A stretch of DNA of 64,000 nucleotides from Penium margaritaceum (lineage: Eukaryota; Streptophyta; Zygnematophyceae; Desmidiales; Peniaceae), in assembly GCA_023375785.1 (NCBI GenBank), contig SZWC01001207.1:125823-189822 (forward strand), in the 5' to 3' direction. Shown here one piece after another: positions 11,934 through 21,513 of this stretch. The notes below the pieces were generated by a model. It ran no database searches. It saw only the letters and a program-made list of their open reading frames with translations, and was not told the origin of the DNA. Each line of letters starts with the position of its first letter. The first letter of the stretch is position 1. Position numbers and translations under genes: made by a program.

Positions 11934-14900
11934 CTACTTGAGCAGAGCACTTGTTGCTCTGCGTCTAGCCAGCTTGCTTGCTGTAGTGGCTACTGCGGTA
12001 GTCCCTGGCGCACGCTTTGCTACCCTGGTTGCAGCCATGGCAACTAAGGCAGCCCTCTTATCCCTGTGTTTGGCACTGCCAATCGGTGATGCTGCTGTTG
12101 CTGCTGGATTGGATGATGGTGCTGATGTCCCTTGCTTTCCTACTCCCTTATCTCCCTGTCCACCTGGTACAGCTCCAGCTGCTCCTTCCCCACCTGCTTC
12201 TTCCCCACTGCCTACTCCTCCTTCCTCCCCGCCTGCTCCATTTGGCTCAAATGCCCCTCTCTCCCCACATTCTGCCCCTTCTCCACTTGCTGTCCCTTCT
12301 CCACCTGCTGTCCCTTCTCCAGCTGCTGGCCCTTCTCCAGCTGCTGCTCCTTCTCCAACTGCTGCCCCTTCTCCACCTGCTGCCCCTTCTCCACCTGCTG
12401 CCCCTTCTCCACGTGCTGCCCCTTCACCACCCGCTCCACGAGCTGCGGCATTGCTGCTTGAGGCCTTCACCTGTGCACGAACACGTACTGGACGAGCGTG
12501 AGGCATTCCAGGTGTGCTGCTCATGACTCGAATAGACGACATGACTTCAACCACATCATCATCTCCCAATGCCTCCTCTGCCTCCTCCTCCTCCTCCTCA
12601 TCCCCCCCCTCATCATCACTCTCCATGTCATCCTCTGGCTCACTCAACACTCCCTCCTCCTCAACAACCTCCCCATCATCCTCGCTGGCCTCTGCGTCAG
12701 CTTCTGCTTCTGCTTCCGCGGCTACAGTGATGGTGTTTGCTGCCATGCATCCATTCCGGCCGTAGTGCTTGCGTAGACGGACGTTGCACCGAACGAGGAG
12801 CTTGAGTGTCGACACCTTGAGCCGGTTCCTCCTGGCAGTGTGGATCAACTCGTGAGTGGAAAATACACGCTCACACTCAGATGAAGAACATGGCTGCGAC
12901 AACAGCTTCAATGCCAGATCGCGAAACACGGGCAGGTTGCACATGTAGTTGACATGCCACTCTGCAGCAGACATTGTGCCACATTGCACTTTTGCTACTG
13001 CAGCAACAGCCTTGGCATTCCTGCGAGGTGTCACCATGGGATCATGGACAACCATGGTCTGAGCCAGCTGGAATGCACCGATCTCCTTCATCATGGCGTC
13101 GTGTTTCTCTTCTGGAACCAGTGCTTCCATCACTGCCTGCCATGCTTGCAGGGTAATGGCGTCACTGGACAGATCGTTTCCAAAGTGCTGAGGATGCAGA
13201 CGCCGGGCAGCAACATACAAAGGACAGCTCATATCCTTGGACCAGCGGTGGTCCAATCTGCCCACAACATAGTTCACATGAGACTCTGCAACCTTCCGTC
13301 CCTTCTTGCCCTTCTTCTCAACCAGCGCTTTAACTTGCTTCGCACAGTCCAACAAGCCCTCGTATATCTCACCAGCCCCCCCACCCGGGGAATCAGCCAC
13401 ACGCAGCACCCGCACCAAGGGCAGAAGCAAGTCCTTCAACTGACGGACCTGGAGCCAGAAGACCTTGCGTCATACGATCCGTCTCACCTCCCTCTTCCGA
13501 CTTTTGAAGCCGGCATCCCGTTGCGAACCAATCTGCTTCCATACTTCCAGCTGCACAAACTCCTCGAGCTCCTCCCGCAGCTCCAGTAACCGCTCCACCA
13601 TGTCAAACATGGAGACAAAGCGGGTGTCGCACCTCTTCTTGAGCACCTTGCCCCCTGTTTTGTCCTTTAGCCATGTTCGAGGCATTGCATTGTTCCTGAA
13701 GAATGCAATGACTTTCTCACACCGTCCGATGATCCCTGCACCCCATGCAGTCTTCCCAACATCCTTCATGATCACGTCAATGTTGTGTGCACAACAACCC
13801 TGGAAAATCAACTTCGGATACTTCACCCGCAGCTGGTCGAATGCCTTCTTGTTTAGTGAAGCATTGTCACATATCACCGAAACAACCTTCTCCTCACCCA
13901 CTGCTTCGATTACTGCCTCTATCATGGAGGCAGTGTGGTCTGCATCCCTAGTCAGACCGCTAGCATCACGCGAGAACAGGTGGACCGAGCCCATTGCATT
14001 GACTGCCATTGCATTGTAAACTGGCCTGATCTGCCTATCGGACCACTCGTCAACTGCTAGACTGGTGCCATACGTTGTCCATCCCTGCTTCAAAGGCGCG
14101 TCTAGCTCAGCAAGCTGTGCATTTAGTTTCGGGAGCAAGTCATCCACCACTGTGCCTCTGGCTGGCAACCTAAAGCTTGGTGTTGTCTTCTTTGCTGACT
14201 TGATGACATCCATGAGTGCTGGCTCCCGACAGAAGGAGATGGGTAAAGCAGCAATGCACATGAGTTTCACTATGTCCAGCTGGCAGTTCACGTTGCTCGT
14301 CCTGTCAGAGTGCTCAACCATGTTGGATTGTCGAAAAGAGGCGGCCTTGTTGATGTCAAAGAGAGGTATCTCACCCTCAAGTCTTGTTGTGGCTGCCTGC
14401 CTGCTTGGACCTGCCGCGTCCCCACCATCGTCATCAGTGGAGTCGTGCTGCAGCGTCAATCCCCCTTCTGCTGCTTGGGCTGCTTTCTCCTCGGCCTCCC
14501 ACAACTTGAGCCACGGCACCGGTTTGTCCTTCGTCCCCCATTCGGTGCCCTCTCCCTTGTACAGCTTCACGCTGTATGGCTGCCATCCTGCCGGCGGCGG
14601 TGGAAATCGCTCCATGCCCAACGCGTCCCTGCATGTTGGTGGAGGATGGGGACACTTCCCCAAATTCGGGTTGTTGCAGGGGAAGTGGCCGCGGATGCGG
14701 TCACACGTCCCGCTCACCCTCTTGGCGCACGAGCCACAGTCAAATCCCGCCTTTTTGCTGCTCGTTGGCTTGGGCTCGCAGTGCTTGGACAGTTCTTTGG
14801 TGAGGAAATCACCGGTGAGGACCCGTTTCTTTGGTGGATTCCACTTATGGGCATCGAATTGTGCCAATATAGCGGATACAACAGCTACCGTGGGAATGGA

Positions 14901-15005
14901 ACCTGCGGTGGATGTTCGGTTTGAGCAGGTGTTGGAATTGGGCTGAGAAGACGCCATGGTGGGAGGAACGCACCGGCGCACCGGCCTCAGGCGCCAGTGT
15001 GCCAA
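11934..15005 (-). pseudogene. hAT transposase, one premature stop
   Basis: This is a single reading frame of about 1,023 codons, opened by ATG at 15005 or at the internal MASS (14957). It is interrupted once by TGA at 13470-13472; the two halves are in the same frame. Residues about 80-110 form a BED-like zinc-finger region (CGSCAKRVSGTCDRIRGHF). Residues about 310-400 form a DUF659-type catalytic region, with the first Asp in AVDEWSD (about 320), the second in ICDNAS (about 378) and CCAHNIDV after it. Just past the stop comes FWLQVRQLK, a usual hAT segment. The third acidic residue and dimerisation motif lie in CSSSECERVFST (about 708). A long acidic, Gly/Glu-rich tail follows. The protein would cut and paste the element in the nucleus. 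CGA to TGA by deamination is the simplest origin of the stop, which truncates the product before its dimerisation domain. Confidence 0.9.
12272..12433 (-). repeat. 18-bp VNTR in the hAT transposase tail
   Basis: There are nine head-to-tail 18-bp units of the type TGCCCCTTCTCCACCTGC on the plus strand. On the coding (minus) strand they encode six-residue Gly/Glu/Ala repeats such as GGEGAA. Because 18 is a multiple of 3, the frame is kept whatever the copy number. The opposite-strand proline/serine frames are shadows. Confidence 0.88.
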
Positions 15006-15866
15006 AGTGTTGGGTTCAGCACGGAACAGGGGGGGGGGGGTTTGTTACTGCCATCGGTGTAAGTCTTGCACCGATGGCGGTGCAAGTCTTGCTTGTGTCG
15101 GACGCAGAGAAGTGTGGCTCAACCGTAGTGAAATGTCGCTGGATGGCGTCGAGGCTCGACGTCATTGAGTGACACGTTGCTCGATGGTGTCGATCGGTAT
15201 TTCATTCACACCTGGTACATCCTCCGCACATTCGATCATTCAACCCAGGCCATGCGATTGGTTTGAACGACTAAACACTCAAATAACTATAGTTGACACA
15301 ATGTCACGATGTTCCGGAAAGATTCATGTACAACATATTTTGTTGACTTTTTACAGTCCGACATATTCCATATGTATCGACCAAACCTGTCAAATTATTT
15401 GTCATTTTTTGTACATAAGGTACTTGAATAAACTATGCAAACCATTTTTTCCACAACAAAGTATCGGCTCATGCGGATATTCTCAAGTCCAAGGTTCGGC
15501 ATGTGATTGGCCATTGCCATGGCGGCTCAGGATGAGGGCAAGCTGTGCCACAGAATGAAGCCTGTCCAAGTGCAACGTATGATGCGTGGACATCATTGGT
15601 TGAATCAGGGTGATACATCCAGCTGTCATGAAGTGTGCCATGTAATGTGCTTTCGGCAGGATGCGTGCATGAAAAACAGAGTATCGCTCTGGGAACTGAA
15701 CGTGCAATGTTCTCGGTGCGAGACTTATCCTCAGTGGGTACTTGGGCTCGTGGGAAAAAACAGTCTCGCATGGTCCCGAGTGCCCCCTGGCCTTCTACAC
15801 CACATCGATGTTACATCGATGCCTCTCGAGGTGCCGATGTTGTTGTAGTCGGCCTCCTACGAGCAA

Positions 15867-15880
15867 CAAAGTCAACTCTG
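15867..15880 (-). repeat. hAT right terminal inverted repeat
   Basis: On the minus strand this reads CAGAGTTGACTTTG, directly next to the target duplication GCCGCAAC at 15881-15888. It pairs with the left terminus at 11423-11436. Confidence 0.9.
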
Positions 15881-17471
15881 GCCGCAACCAGCCCTTGCAT
15901 GCCTCATACTCTCCGCCGTTGTCGCACCGCATTGCTTTGACTTTCTTTCCAGTCTGCCACTCTATCATGGAGACAACATCTTGCAGCTTTTCTCTAACCT
16001 CCTTCTTTTTTTTGAGGAAGAAGATCCACACCTTGCGGCTGTGGTCGTCGATGAAGGTCAGAAAATACTTGCTACCACCGTTTGACACCGTGCAAAAGGG
16101 TCCGCACACGTCGGTGTGAATCAGGTTAAGGGCTGATCTGCGCGGCGACCGTTGCGCTCAAAGCGCGTTTTGCTTGGTCTTGCCTTGGAGGCAAGGTTCA
16201 CACAGGCTGCCACACCCAACCGCATCCTTCTTGCAACCATCCATGCCGCAAACCAGCCGTTGTTGTTGGATGACTTAGAGCATGCTGTTTGTAACGTGCC
16301 CAAAGTGTCTATGCCACAGATCAGTGTCTTCGTCCTTTATGGCAGAGGATGTTTTTTCAGTTTCCGTTGGTGTGCTCTCCTGCATTGGTGCCGAGACCAC
16401 TGCCTCCGCCGCACTTGCATGATCCTCGTCTTCCGAGCTCGTTGTTGTCATTGTCTGCGATACGTAGAGCTTGTCAACCCGTGGGACCTGTGCCACAATA
16501 TCTTTGTTGGCGTAGAGGTCCTTGATGTCCTCGTTCCTGGCGATGACTGCCTTCTTCTGCGTGAACACCACCGTCATGTTGTTGTTAGTTATTTTTCACA
16601 CAGACAGGAGGTTTTCCGCAAAGGAGGGCATGTAGACCACGTCACGTAGCTGTACATCCTTCTCCGCACCATTGAGGCTGATGCTCACGAGCTTGTCTCC
16701 CACGCTCTTTGCGTTCACAACGCTACCATTTGTGGATCTAAACCGCAGCTCGGTGGGGCCAATGGAGACAAATCCAGCCTTGTCGTTGCTGGAGTGATGA
16801 TCGGTGCCGGAGTCGAGCCCGAAAGCTCCTGGCCTGAGCACCGCCGCTCTTTTTGCCGGAGGTGTGCTCTGTGCCATCATGTTGGTGGCTTCTTTGCCAA
16901 ACTTTTTGCTGCCTTTGTTCCCACCGCTTCCGCCCTCTTCCTTCTTTGGTGACCTGCACTCTCTTGCCCAGTGCCCAGGTTTGCCGCAGTTGCGGCAGTT
17001 GCCCTGTTGCTTGGAAGCCTTCCTGCAATTGTTGCCTCCGCCACCGCCGCTTCCGCTGCCGCCTTTCTGACCAGAGGCTGACCCTTTGCTCCCACAGCCA
17101 CCATAGCGTGCGGCATAGGCTGAGAAGTCAGCCTCGCTTCTGCTACGGCGCATGGCCTTGTTTCACACGTACTTGGACACTGTCGTGTACGTCAGATCAT
17201 CCTCCTTCCAGCCGCCCGTGACGATGATCATTGGGCTCCAGCTCTCCGGTAGCGCCATAAGGAGGATCATGGCTTGCATGTTTTTGTCAAGGACCCAGTT
17301 CATCTGGCGAGCCTCGCCAAGGAGTACTTCAAACTCCTGTATGAATTCGGGGATTGATTCGCCCTCATTCACCCGCATGTTGATTAGCCGTTGTAGGATG
17401 AATAATCTGTTGACAAGGGAGGTGGATTGGTGCACGCGCTTGAGCTTGTCGTAAGCTTCCAAAGCCAGCAT
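15881..17471 (-). pseudogene. copia-1 Gag, protease and integrase N-terminal part (broken)
   Basis: On the minus strand 17471-17163 is a UBN2-type Gag segment (LFILQRLINMRVNEGESI, MILLMALPESW). After an in-frame stop, a Gly-rich stretch leads to a CCHC zinc knuckle (CRNCGKPGHWAREC, 16956-16997) that would bind the element RNA. The protease motif LDSG follows near 16800. It continues TDHH where most copia elements have A or T, then HH, so the active site looks altered. Next comes the pre-integrase region ending LWHRHFGHV (about 16290), then a frameshift before the zinc-binding cysteines. The integrase core has its second catalytic Asp in RCDNGGEY. The frame runs into the hAT at 15880. The first third of Gag is absent. 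Confidence 0.9.
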
Positions 17472-17614
17472 GGACCCGGCAAGTTCAGCTGTTGCGGCTG
17501 ATGAAGCAGATGGAGCTCATAGAGCTGATGGAGCTGATGTGCGTACTTGGAGAGAGAGTACCAGAGTTGAGAAAAGCGTGCTTTAAACCTAGTCAATGTG
17601 GACCCATAACCCTT
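17472..17614 (-). other. Residual copia-1 leader, gag start deleted
   Basis: Only 143 bp separate the Gag remnant from the right LTR, where an intact element has an untranslated leader and more than a hundred Gag codons. No match to the initiator-Met primer site is seen next to the LTR at 17614, unlike the X, Y and Z elements in this window. I infer a deletion that took the primer site and the start of gag. Confidence 0.6.
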
Positions 17615-18303
17615 TGTCAACCGGCCTGAGGCAAACGGACTAGAAAACAGGGCTGACACAATAGCACCTTCCATCCGCTCCTAGCATTTCAGCTAGGAGA
17701 AGATATCACCCTCAGGATCACGGTTCCACACTGAGCAATTCCTAGGCAATCACTTGCTAGCAACTGTGTCCACTTAACACTTGGTCACTTTCGCGTGAGG
17801 TGCTAGTCAAAGACTAACTCCTGGGGCTTAGACCAACCATTGTCTTCTTTATATTGTTACTTAGTTGGAAAAATCTGTTAGGAGCATCTAAGGCCAGACT
17901 GTGTAACTAGAATGAGGAATTAGCCTGGAACATATAGTCCTACACCTGGCTTCTAACGTGTGTGGGTAGTGGCACTTTTGGGGTGGTCACTCCACACCAC
18001 CTCACCAGTCCGCCAATTGGCGCATCTGCTGACTGCCAAGTGGCACACTCTCCTCATGCATGGAGGAATGTCTAAGAAGCTTCCCATGTGCAAGAAGGTC
18101 AAAAACCTTCTTGCGCACATTAAGGCTCGATGGCAGGACCTCTTGTTCCTAAGTCCAACATGCTATCCGTTGCACTACACTTCTGGTGTCTTGCATGGAC
18201 TTGCACCACGAACAAGGTTTGGGGGACTTACTCCAAGGGAGCTGTGCACGCCCAACCTGTCCATCAAGCCATAGCAATGGCCATTGGGCATAGAAGAACA
18301 ACA
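17615..18303 (-). repeat. copia-1 5' LTR (right copy)
   Basis: This 689-bp copy starts TGTCAACCGG and ends AACAACA, followed at once by the target duplication AAGAC. It aligns throughout with 8203-8885, with scattered substitutions and a few short indels. It is the 5' LTR for minus-strand transcription. Confidence 0.95.
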
Positions 18304-20619
18304 AAGACAGCTTGAGCAATCCCAAAAAAATTGGAGCAAGCCCAAGACATCTGGAGCAAGCCAAGACAACTGGAGAGAGTCCAAGACAACCGGAGCAAGC
18401 CCAACAAAATTGGAGCAAGGCCAAGACAACTGGAGCAAGCCCAAGACAACTGTAGCAAGCCCAAGACAACTGCAGCAAGGCCAAGACACCTCGAGCAAAC
18501 CCAAGACAACTGGAGCAAGGCCAAGACAATTGGAGCAGACACAAGAGAACTGGAGCAAGGCCAAGACATGGACATGGGACAACACAACTAGTGTACGTCC
18601 AAGACAACTGGAGCAAGCTCAAGAAAACTCGAGCAAGCCCAAGACAACTCGGGCAAGCCTAAGACAACTGGAGAAAGCCCAAGACAACTAGAGCAAGCCA
18701 AAGACAACTGGAGCAAGCCCAAGCCAACTTAAGCAAGCCCAAGCCAATGTGAGCATGCCCAAGACATTTGGAGCAAGCCCAAGACAACTGGAGCAAACCT
18801 AAGACAACTGGAGCAAGGCCGAGACATCAGGAGCAAGGCCAAGACAACTATAGCAAGCCCAAGACAACTGGAGCAAGCATTAGAGAACTGAAGCAAGCCC
18901 AAGACACCTGGAGCAAGCGTAAGACAATTGGAGCAAGCCCAAGACAATTGGAGCAAGGCCAAGACAGCTGGAGCAAGCCCAAGACAACTAGAGCAAGGCC
19001 AAGATAATTGTAGCAAGCCCAAGGCAATCGGAGCAAGGCCATGACAACTGGAGAAATCCCAAAAACATTGGAGCAAGGCCAAGACAACTGGAGTATGCCA
19101 AAGACAACTAGAGCAAGCCGTGGACAACAGGAGGAAGCCCAAGAAAACTGGAGCAAGGCCAAGCCAACTGGAGCAACGCCAAGAAACCTGGAGCAAGCCC
19201 AAGAAAACTGGAGTTAGTCTAAGACAACTCGAGCAAGGCCAACACAACTCGAGAAATCCCAAGAGAATTAGAGAAATTCCAAGACAACTGGAGCAAGGCC
19301 AAGAGAACTGGTGCAATCCCAAGATAACTGGAGGAAGTCCAAGGCAACTGGAGCAAGCCCAAGACAACTGGAGCAATTCCAGGACAACTGGAGCTAGCCA
19401 AAGACAATAGGAACAAGGCAAACAGAACTGGAGCAAGCCCAAGACAAAAGGAGCAAGCCCAAAAAAACTAGAGCAAGCCCAAGACAGCTGGAGGAAGTCC
19501 AAGCTAACTGGAGCAAGCCCAAGACAACAAGAGCAACCCAAAGGAAACTGGAGCAAGCCCATGAATGCTGTAGGAAGCCCAAGCGAACTGGAGCAAGCCC
19601 TAGAAAACTGGAGCAAGTCCAAGACAACTGGAGTAAGCCCAAGACAAGAAGAGCAAGGCCAAGATAAATAAACCAAGGCCAAGAAAACTGGAGCAAGCCC
19701 AAGACAACTGGAGCAAGACTAAGACAACTGGAGTAAGACCAAGACAACTGGAGCAAGGCCAAGAGGACTGGTGCAATCCCAAGACAACTGGAGCAAGCCA
19801 AAAACAACTGGACCAAGCCCAAGACAACTGGAGCAAGGCCAAGACAACTGGAGCAAACCCAAGACAAGTGGAGCAAGGCCAAGACAACTCGAGCAAGCCC
19901 AACACAACTAGAGCAAGGCCAAGACACTTGGAGCAAGCCCAAGACAACTAGAGCAAGCCCAAGACAACCAGAGCAAGACAAAGACATTTTGAGCAAGCCC
20001 AGGACAACTTGAGAAAGCCCAAGATAGTCGAGCAAGCCGAAGACACCTGGAGCAAGGCAAAGACAACTTGAGCAATTCCAAGACAACTACAGCAAGCCCA
20101 AGACAACTGGAGCAAACCAAAGACAACTAGAGCAAGGCCAAGACAACGAGAGCAAACCCAATAGAACTGGAGCAAGTCCAAGACAACTGGAGCAAGGCCA
20201 AAACAACAAGAGCACGCTCAAGATAACTGGAGCAAGCCCAAGACTATTGGAGCAAGCCCAAGACAACTGGATTAAGCCCAAGAAAACTGGAGCAAGCCCA
20301 AGACAACTGCAAAATGCCCAAGACAACTGGAGCAAGGCCAAAACAACTGGAGCAAGCCCAAGACAACTTGAGCAAGAAAAAGATAATTGGAGCAAGCCCA
20401 AGACAACTCAAGCAAGGCCAAGACAGCTTGAACAAGCTCAAGAAAATTGGAGCAAGGCCAAGACAACTGCAGCAAGCCCAAGACAAGTGGAAAACGTCCA
20501 AGACAACTGGAGCAAGCCTAAGACAACTGGAGCAGACCCAAGACAACTGGATCAAGGCCAAGACAACTGGAGAAAACCCAAGACACCTGGAGCAAGGCCA
20601 AGACAACTGAAGCAATCCC
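18304..20619 (+). repeat. 20-bp minisatellite array, block C
   Basis: About 116 units in the same orientation as the other blocks. It opens with the copia-1 target duplication AAGAC (18304-18308) and closes with ATCCC (20615-20619), the duplication of element X. A landmark ACATGGACATGG unit with CAACTAGTGTACG follows at about 18567-18600. No gene is supported. Confidence 0.97.
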
Positions 20620-21505
20620 TGTGAGAAGAATGCAAGCATGAGAACAGCAATAGCAGAAGCAAGCAGAAGCAATGGAACGTGCACAGCTGCGTCAGTACGA
20701 TGACGGAAGCAGAAAGGCATGTGCGGCTCCGAGCAGTTAGTCGTAGAACGTAAGGAAGGCAGAGATGCGATAGACAGAGGCTGGTGAGAGATAGGGAGAA
20801 CGAGATGAGTGATGGGTCGGCAAGTGCTTGGGCAAAGGGTCATATATGACCAATTGCCTCACCCGTGAAACTGTGTATCAACAAATGTATTGGGTAGTGA
20901 ACAATCTAGTGAACATGGACGGTTCACAGAAACAACTAAACATCACATAGGGATCATTATAGTTTTCATCCTATATAAGGAATGTACATCTGGGCGTTAC
21001 TGACATGCATTCATGTGGATGTTTTATGAATAATACTTGCATATAAGAATACACTTCTTGATACACTGATCGACAAGTGTATGAATTTGAGGTGATTAAC
21101 CATAATTCCGAAGGGTGACGGAGCAAAGGGCTCCAAGAGAGAGTGGTTGGCAAGGACAAAATGGGCGAGGTGCGAGCAGAGCAAAGACACGGCGGCGAAG
21201 CTGCGGAACCAAAGGGGAACAGAATGCAAAGAACCGTTCTGGATAACTTGAGGGAATGAACATCCTCCGTATAAAAAGACAGAACAGGACAAGCTAGCAA
21301 AGCAACGACTTTTTTCCGCTAGCCGGACGCGGGTGACAGGTGTCATTTTATTAGGGGATGACTTGGCTCCTGTCGGTTCAACAGTTCCTGAATTGACTGG
21401 AGGCTACCGAGGTGGTTCTGGTCTAAGACCTGAACCATTATTGAGAATAGATTTTCCTCCTGGGTAAGTGCACTGAGTGAGTTTCTTCGGTGGTATTTTC
21501 TGACA
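20620..21505 (-). repeat. X 3' LTR (left copy), interrupted
   Basis: It is homologous to 23947-24556. The first 221 bp (to 20840) and the last 395 bp (from 21111) are LTR; between them lies a 270-bp insertion. The LTR ends TGACA at 21505, followed by the complement of the polypurine tract. Confidence 0.92.
20841..21110. mobile_element. 270-bp MITE-like insertion in the X left LTR
   Basis: This segment is absent from the right LTR, where the same LTR sequence is continuous. It is flanked by AAGGGT at 20835-20840 and 21111-21116, a likely target duplication. The ends are imperfectly inverted: TATGACCAATTGCCTCA near the left end against TATGGTTAATCACCTCA on the other strand near the right end. 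It is AT-rich, has no open frame of note and contains TATATAAGG. A small non-autonomous DNA transposon is likely; its superfamily is undetermined. Confidence 0.6.
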
Positions 21506-21513
21506 CCCTCCTT
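21506..21513 (-). other. X polypurine tract
   Basis: AAGGAGGG on the minus strand lies directly upstream of the left LTR. Together with the primer site at the other end it fixes the element's direction. Confidence 0.75.

Larger units (their letters stand above)
11423..15880 (-). mobile_element. hAT-superfamily DNA transposon inserted in copia-1 integrase
   Basis: The 4,458-bp element has inverted ends CAGTGTTGACCTTG (left) and CAGAGTTGACTTTG (right, other strand), 12 of 14 matching. It is flanked by a perfect 8-bp duplication, GCCGCAAC, at 11415-11422 and 15881-15888. Eight-bp duplications with CAG-initial termini are diagnostic of hAT. The host integrase reads continuously across one copy of the duplication when the element is removed. 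Both subterminal regions carry CATCGAT/ATCGATG motifs (11447-11490 and 15803-15835), as expected of transposase binding sites. It carries one minus-strand gene, a transposase with a premature stop. The flank 15006-15880 is non-coding apart from a G run near 15030. Confidence 0.95.
8203..18303 (-). mobile_element. Ty1/copia LTR retrotransposon (copia-1), hosts a hAT
   Basis: The element has two LTRs of 683 and 689 bp beginning TGTCAACC and ending GAACAACA. It is flanked by a perfect 5-bp duplication, AAGAC, at 8198-8202 and 18304-18308. Coding order on the minus strand, from high to low coordinates, is Gag, zinc knuckle, protease, integrase, reverse transcriptase and RNase H, which is the Ty1/copia order. 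A hAT transposon (11423-15880) sits inside the integrase. Without it and its 8-bp duplication the element would be 5,635 bp. It is dead: in-frame stops occur in every domain, there is a frameshift near 10400, the integrase glutamate is replaced, and the 5' part of gag with the primer site is missing. Removing the element rejoins the minisatellite in register. The LTRs differ at scattered sites and small indels, so the insertion is not very recent. Confidence 0.95.

Noticed and set aside
11938-12501. Plus-strand Pro/Ser-rich frames opposite the hAT tail (up to 187 codons)
   Set aside because: They are shadows of the minus-strand Gly/Glu repeat; the minus frame has transposase motifs and the plus frames have none.
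14065-14946. 293-codon plus-strand frame within the hAT element
   Set aside because: It is antisense to the transposase N-terminal and catalytic regions and shows no independent motif.
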